DNA from: Thermohalobaculum sp965263335
GTDB taxonomy: Bacteria > Pseudomonadota > Alphaproteobacteria > Rhodobacterales > Rhodobacteraceae
Length of the DNA: 64,000 bases
Assembly: GCA_965263335.1 (NCBI GenBank)
Contig: CBDHHE010000001.1
Location: 4,464,001 to 4,528,000, forward strand
Reading direction: 5' to 3'
Below are positions 60,496 through 64,000 of this stretch, piece after piece (positions within the stretch are counted from its first letter, which is position 1; each line of letters begins with the position of its first letter). A program made the translations under genes and the position numbers. The notes beneath the pieces are model-generated. The model searched no databases. It had not been told where the DNA came from and worked only from the letters and a program-made list of their open reading frames with translations.

Positions 60496-61626
60496 TTACG
60501 CAGGTGCTACAGAAACCAGTGTCAAGATTGCATTGTTGAAGGTTCCACCGAAATCGGCGCCTACGGCATGGCCGCTTACGGGCGAGACAAACTCGCGATC
60601 CGCGCCCGCGTGCCAGTAGGTCGGCGAGGCTTCCGTCTGGAAAATTGCGTCAAGTCCTGTCCAGGAGAAGACCGCCCCCGACCCGATCAGAGTGGCATGC
60701 GCCAGCACGAGCCCGCCGCTGGCAACATCGATGCTGCTCGCGAGACCAGGCGTGCCGGTTGCTGTCTCGGCGGCGAACCCGACACTTGTGGTATCGATTG
60801 ATCCGACCGACCAGATGGCCACACCGCAGCGTGATGTTGCGGCTGTTGTCGTCACCTCCACGTCCGCACTTGTGCCTGTTACGGGCGACCGCCAGACCGA
60901 CTGCTCCTGCTTCGTCTGATTGAACACGAACTGCCGCCCGACGAGGGTTGCGGCCTGACCGCCGACCGTGACACCTGTGACCTGGTTGTTGTCGGCGCTG
61001 CCACGATGGCTGACCGCAACGATCACTTCGCCCGGCGCAACCGAAAGCGCCGGGAAGGTCGAGACAGATTGGTTGACGGATCCAGTCTCGCCGTGCGCAA
61101 ACGCAAGGATCGAAAGTGCGGCGCCACCTGCAGACGGTGTCGCACTGACCGGGGTCGACACCGGTCCTGTCCCGACGCCGTTCAGTGCCGACACTCTGTA
61201 GCTGTATTCGGTTCCGTTCGTCAGCCCCGTGTCGGTGAAGCTGGGGGTGGACCCGGTGCCGTCCGCGAGTGTGGAAAACGCGCCACCCGCGATGCTCCGC
61301 TCGATGATGTAGTCTGTTATCGCGGCGCCGTTGTCCGCGGGCACATTCCAAGAAAGTGCAGCCTGGCCATCACCAGAAACGGCGCTCATCCCGGTTACCT
61401 GCTCAGGCACGGTCATCGGCGCGGTGATCGTCCAACTGAAGTTTTGCTGGGCAGACCCGGCGGCGTTGCTGGCGGTGATGGTGACGGGGCGGGTCTCCAC
61501 CTGGAGAGGTGCGCCGGTGATGATGCCGGTCTCAGGTGCGATCGCCAGACCGGCGGGAAGCCCGTCGGCGGTGAAGCTGAGATCAGTGCCGCTGAAGAAC
61601 GGCGCGGTGTCGAGGGGCAGGGTCAT
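60496..61626 (-). CDS. Putative-Ig and fibronectin type III protein, secreted/surface type
   Basis: 376 aa. It begins with the second half of an Ig-like He_PIG module (FFSGTDLSFTADGLPAGLAI, outline; then PETGIITGAP), followed by one FN3 domain (VTGMSAVSGDGQAALSWN to YSYRVSALNGVGTGPVSTPV, outline) and a ~190-residue beta-rich C-terminal domain (ILAFAHGETGSVNQSV to ILTLVSVAPA). There is no signal peptide. Its ATG overlaps the esterase stop (ATGA), with AGGAGG ten bases upstream inside the esterase gene. The Ig module it starts with seems to begin in the upstream protein's C-terminal repeats, so the two may act as one product. Confidence 0.65.
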   Translation of the reverse strand: MTLPLDTAPFFSGTDLSFTADGLPAGLAIAPETGIITGAPLQVETRPVTITASNAAGSAQQNFSWTITAPMTVPEQVTGMSAVSGDGQAALSWNVPADNGAAITDYIIERSIAGGAFSTLADGTGSTPSFTDTGLTNGTEYSYRVSALNGVGTGPVSTPVSATPSAGGAALSILAFAHGETGSVNQSVSTFPALSVAPGEVIVAVSHRGSADNNQVTGVTVGGQAATLVGRQFVFNQTKQEQSVWRSPVTGTSADVEVTTTAATSRCGVAIWSVGSIDTTSVGFAAETATGTPGLASSIDVASGGLVLAHATLIGSGAVFSWTGLDAIFQTEASPTYWHAGADREFVSPVSGHAVGADFGGTFNNAILTLVSVAPA

Positions 61627-62567
61627 GCCAGTGCATCCTCCTGATTGGGAATTGTGCCGATCGCCTGAGGGGCGGAGAAATCAAGTAAATCCGTCTGATC
61701 CGGGATGACGCCGATCGTCTGCGGCGCCGCCAGCGCCAACGGATCTGACTGATCGGGTATTGTGCCGACAGTGAGCGGCCCGCCGCCCGTCTGACCGTTG
61801 AACACTGCCTGCCACGCCTCCCAATACCTGGTGCCCAGCATGCGAAGGTTCGCCGCCGAGAAATGGGGATCGGTCGGGCTGCCTGCGAGATCTGAGCTGT
61901 CGGCGACAGCGGTGCGTGACACACGGGCTGTGGTGGTCTCAATGACGGACTGTATGGTCTCGCGTGCGGGGTCCTGGGCGATCCAGTCAGGCGACAGGCC
62001 CCCGAGGATGAACGGTGTCGTCGGCCCTGCCGCATCGACATCCGCACGCAGGGCTGCGATCATTGTGTCGAGGGCCGTTTGGTATGTCGCGTTGCCGGTG
62101 TCCGATTCACCCTGGTGCCAGAGGAATCCCGCGAACGTGAAGCCGGGATTTGCGGCCATCACGGCATTGATCCGAGTGACAGAGTCCTGGAACCGCACAT
62201 CGCCCGGGTTCCAATCGTTGTTCGCAAAACCTGTTCCGCCCTCGGCGAGCGGCACGACGACAAGCGCAGAGTCCGGGTATGAGGCCAGCGCTGCATCCGC
62301 GAAGGTGATGTCCAGCCCCATCTGTCCTGGTGCGGCATCCACATGCTGAAGCGGCACGGAGGCGGGAATCAGCTCGCCGTCATCGGCGCCAGAGCGGCCC
62401 CACTGCAGGACACCGGGAGGGTGTTCGCCCGCGCCATCATACATCGCGCGGCCGACCATGTTTGATTGGCCCATGAGCGCGAACACCATTGTGCTACCGG
62501 GACCGAAAGGGGACGTGGCGCCTCCCGCACGACGCTGCGGGACTAAGGCGAGACCAAGGTCGATCAT
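61623..62567 (-). CDS. Sialate O-acetylesterase (SASA)-like carbohydrate esterase
   Basis: 314 aa from ATG 62567 (GGAGA nine bases upstream; frame opens at 62603). The SGNH-type esterase blocks are VFALMGQSNMVGRA (Ser) and FLWHQGESDTGN (His-x-x-E-x-D). It would remove O-acetyl groups from sugars. The C-terminal ~50 residues are three short repeats of the form I-P-D-Q-x-D (GTIPDQSDPLALAAPQ, GVIPDQTDLLDFSAPQ, GTIPNQEDALA), which look like starts of Ig modules. Coupled by ATGA to the FN3 gene. No signal peptide, so export would need another route. Possibly phage- or tail-related ancestry (inference). Confidence 0.75.
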   Translation of the reverse strand: MIDLGLALVPQRRAGGATSPFGPGSTMVFALMGQSNMVGRAMYDGAGEHPPGVLQWGRSGADDGELIPASVPLQHVDAAPGQMGLDITFADAALASYPDSALVVVPLAEGGTGFANNDWNPGDVRFQDSVTRINAVMAANPGFTFAGFLWHQGESDTGNATYQTALDTMIAALRADVDAAGPTTPFILGGLSPDWIAQDPARETIQSVIETTTARVSRTAVADSSDLAGSPTDPHFSAANLRMLGTRYWEAWQAVFNGQTGGGPLTVGTIPDQSDPLALAAPQTIGVIPDQTDLLDFSAPQAIGTIPNQEDALA

Positions 62568-62754
62568 GTTTACGCGTCTCCCCGATGCGCTTCCGTACGC
62601 CACGCGAATTCATGCGTCCTGGGCGTTGCTGGGCGTGTGCAGACACAGCGATCGAGTGGAAGCGCGCGACCGGGGTCAAGGTCCGCGTGGTAGTCGTGCA
62701 TGGCTGCGTCCTTCTGCTGCTTGGGCCGATCGTCTTGCCGGCAGGGCGAATCAT

Positions 62755-62770
62755 CAGGCCGTGAGGCCTG
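62755..62770 (-). terminator. Small GTGA-loop hairpin, possible terminator
   Basis: CAGGCC (62755-62760) and GGCCTG (62765-62770) with loop GTGA, 75 bp downstream of the leftward VPLPA-tail gene stop. The stem is short and there is no T-run, so support is weak. Confidence 0.3.
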
Positions 62771-62844
62771 GCGCTGCGAAGGCTAGCGGTGGATGGTGCG
62801 GTGTTGCCGGTAGGACGTGCTGACCGCGCGCCGGTTGCGCCGGA

Positions 62845-63420
62845 TCAGAGTGGGAAAAAGACCCGTCGGCGCCGCAGGACGACAAGACCTGCGAAAGCAA
62901 GGGCCGCCATCAGCAAGGGCAGGGTTGATGGGAGAGGGACAACGCGGAACGTGAAGTTCGGGTCTGCACGTTCGCTGATTGATCGGCGCTGCGATCGTGT
63001 ACGCAGAGTGTTGTCGAACCTGGTCTCCGCGAGACCAGCGAGCACCAGCTCAGTAACTAGGTTAGGGCGTTCGGAAGCATGCGCAATCCGCAGCTCGCCG
63101 CGGTTGTTGTGCTCTTTGCCTCGCGCCCTGGCATGCGCCGCCGCGGCTGCGGCGCGCTCATTGTAGGGTCTGGCCTCCGCACCTGGTGTCGCTGCTGGTT
63201 CAGGGTCGGCAGCACCTGCGATTTCGCTTGTTCGGAAGAGTTCATATCCCTGATCTGGGACGTCGCAATGGGCATGTCGCGTGGGCGCTGCAAAGAATGC
63301 GGGCGCCCAGAATTGTCGCTCGTTGCTTTCACCTAGAGTTGCAGCATCAGCGGCGGAATAGGCTCCGACCAGGGACGCGAGCAACGCCAGAAGTGAGAAG
63401 CCGAGCGGCGCAATCTGCAT
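62845..63420 (-). CDS. Exported protein with VPLPA-CTERM-like sorting tail
   Basis: 191 aa; GGAGGT is eight bases before ATG 63420. The N-terminal segment (APLGFSLLALLASLVGAYSA) is a signal peptide, and the end reads VVPLPSTLPLLMAALAFAGL then a basic RRRR cluster, i.e. motif, membrane helix and Arg cap, the tripartite pattern of the VPLPA-CTERM sorting signal (here VPLPS). Between them are ~120 variable residues with a few Cys near the start and Ala/Arg-rich text. Such proteins are processed by an exosortase (XrtD is described for VPLPA tails) and are common in Rhodobacterales. No exosortase is in the window. The role of the central region is unknown. Confidence 0.75.
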   Translation of the reverse strand: MQIAPLGFSLLALLASLVGAYSAADAATLGESNERQFWAPAFFAAPTRHAHCDVPDQGYELFRTSEIAGAADPEPAATPGAEARPYNERAAAAAAHARARGKEHNNRGELRIAHASERPNLVTELVLAGLAETRFDNTLRTRSQRRSISERADPNFTFRVVPLPSTLPLLMAALAFAGLVVLRRRRVFFPL

Positions 63421-63712
63421 GAGGCACAACCTCCGGTAAGGTGTTTATTGCCTCTTAAGTATCGTGAGGTTAAAAAACTGTTGTCCAAACCGACGCGACA
63501 CCTAAGCCCATGGATCTTCGGATTATTTTCCAACAATGTGCAGAGCAGCTTTTCCGCCCTTCGGCATTGCGCTAGGGTCGGGCGTGATAAATGTGTTGCA
63601 AATGAAATCCATCCGGCGATTGGCCATGTGAGTTGCGGTGACGATTTTGGGACAAGTTCGGTGCCATAAGGGTGCACGACCGCTTCGCGCTTCTCACGTG
63701 GCTGGAATCGCG

Positions 63713-64000
63713 ATGGGATTCCTCCTTCTGTTCTCGCCTCAAGCTTCGAGCAACGTCGTCGTCCCCGGCTATGGCGGTGTGGGCATCTTCGAGATGCCGG
63801 CACTGGCGTCTGCGGAGGCGGGTGTCCGAGCCCGTATCCGCGCCGGTCACACGACTGAAGCGATTGACGCGCTGACGCGGGTCATAAACCGCTTCCCTGA
63901 TGCAGCTCAGTTGCGCGTTTTTCAGGCCGAGCTCGCGCTTCAGGACGGCGACACCGATGCAGCAATTGCGGCTCTGCTCATGGCCGAGCGGTTGGGGTCA
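63713..64000 (+). CDS. TPR-like protein, 5' part (3' end outside the window)
   Basis: An open frame runs to the last base with no stop. From ATG 63713 it gives a hydrophobic lead (GFLLLFSPQASS), then VVVPGYGGVGIFEMPALA, and a helical repeat (VRARIRAGHTTEAIDALTRVI, DAAQLRVFQAELALQDGDTDAAIAALL, both outline) with TPR-like spacing. Earlier in-frame starts (GTG 63698, TTG 63647) would add a basic segment and a better signal peptide, so the true start is uncertain. It is divergent from the VPLPA-tail gene. The function cannot be decided from the visible part. Confidence 0.55.
   Translation, partial: MGFLLLFSPQASSNVVVPGYGGVGIFEMPALASAEAGVRARIRAGHTTEAIDALTRVINRFPDAAQLRVFQAELALQDGDTDAAIAALLMAERLGS

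Noticed and set aside
1..64000. CRISPR arrays, prophage, replication origin
   Set aside because: No regularly spaced direct repeats, no structural phage gene run and no dnaA/parAB-type origin region was seen. The SASA/FN3 pair alone is not enough to call a prophage.

Overview
The window is a chromosomal segment from a high-GC alphaproteobacterium, most likely a member of the Rhodobacterales (Roseobacter/Rhodobacter group). The lineage is suggested by an ethylmalonyl-CoA mutase, a VPLPA-type C-terminal sorting tail, DUF1489 and YifB proteins, a DUF2235 hydrolase, and the order rdgB-rph/hrcA-grpE followed by dnaK-dnaJ. It is mostly ordinary chromosome, with one accessory patch at about 39.6-44.5 kb. 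No CRISPR array, rRNA operon, prophage or intact mobile element is visible.

Layout. 0-19 kb: 3' end of metG, a class III nucleotide cyclase, a thiolase, an unusual envelope pair (phosphate-binding-protein/OmpA fusion plus an 811-aa anchored low-complexity protein), a DUF2235 hydrolase divergent from a small unknown gene, a GNAT and a PuuB-like oxidase, YifB, asd, a cytochrome b, and an SbtA/SbtB bicarbonate transport pair. 19-30 kb: mutS, then an eight-gene leftward cluster (rph to DUF454, including hemW, rdgB and an easily missed 59-aa membrane protein), and rightward hrcA-grpE. 30-40 kb: dnaK (with a visible sigma-32 promoter)-FkbM methyltransferase-dnaJ, then an overlapping-gene operon dapB-DUF1489-unknown-enolase superfamily-altronate/galactarate dehydratase.

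39.6-44.5 kb is the accessory patch: a frameshifted DUF4239 gene, an ornithine-cyclodeaminase-family gene bracketed by diverged copies of an intergenic repeat, an orphan BrnA-like antitoxin, tRNA-Gly(GCC), a dead IS21 element whose istB carries a short palindromic insert, and a stub of a short-chain dehydrogenase. 44.5-51.4 kb: ethylmalonyl-CoA mutase with a perfect operator-like inverted repeat upstream, a secreted phosphoesterase, etfBA with a textbook terminator, an Asp/Glu racemase and 3-hydroxybutyryl-CoA dehydrogenase. Together with the thiolase at 2 kb these fit C2/C4-CoA metabolism (acetate assimilation, polyhydroxybutyrate, beta-oxidation). 51.5-54.9 kb: a fucose-type sugar oxidation cassette (amidohydrolase, aldo/keto reductase, FucU-type mutarotase, ribokinase). 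55-64 kb: an MscS-family channel, sulfotransferase and acyltransferase/SGNH surface-decoration genes, a coupled SASA esterase/FN3 pair, a VPLPA-CTERM-like protein and the start of a repeat (TPR-like) protein cut by the window end.

The most novel signal is a pair of about 80-bp cloverleaf repeats (three hairpins inside a closing stem), in opposite orientation, lying exactly on either side of the fucose cassette, each in a convergent intergenic gap. Their middle hairpins differ by compensatory base-pair changes, which suggests that the structure is conserved.
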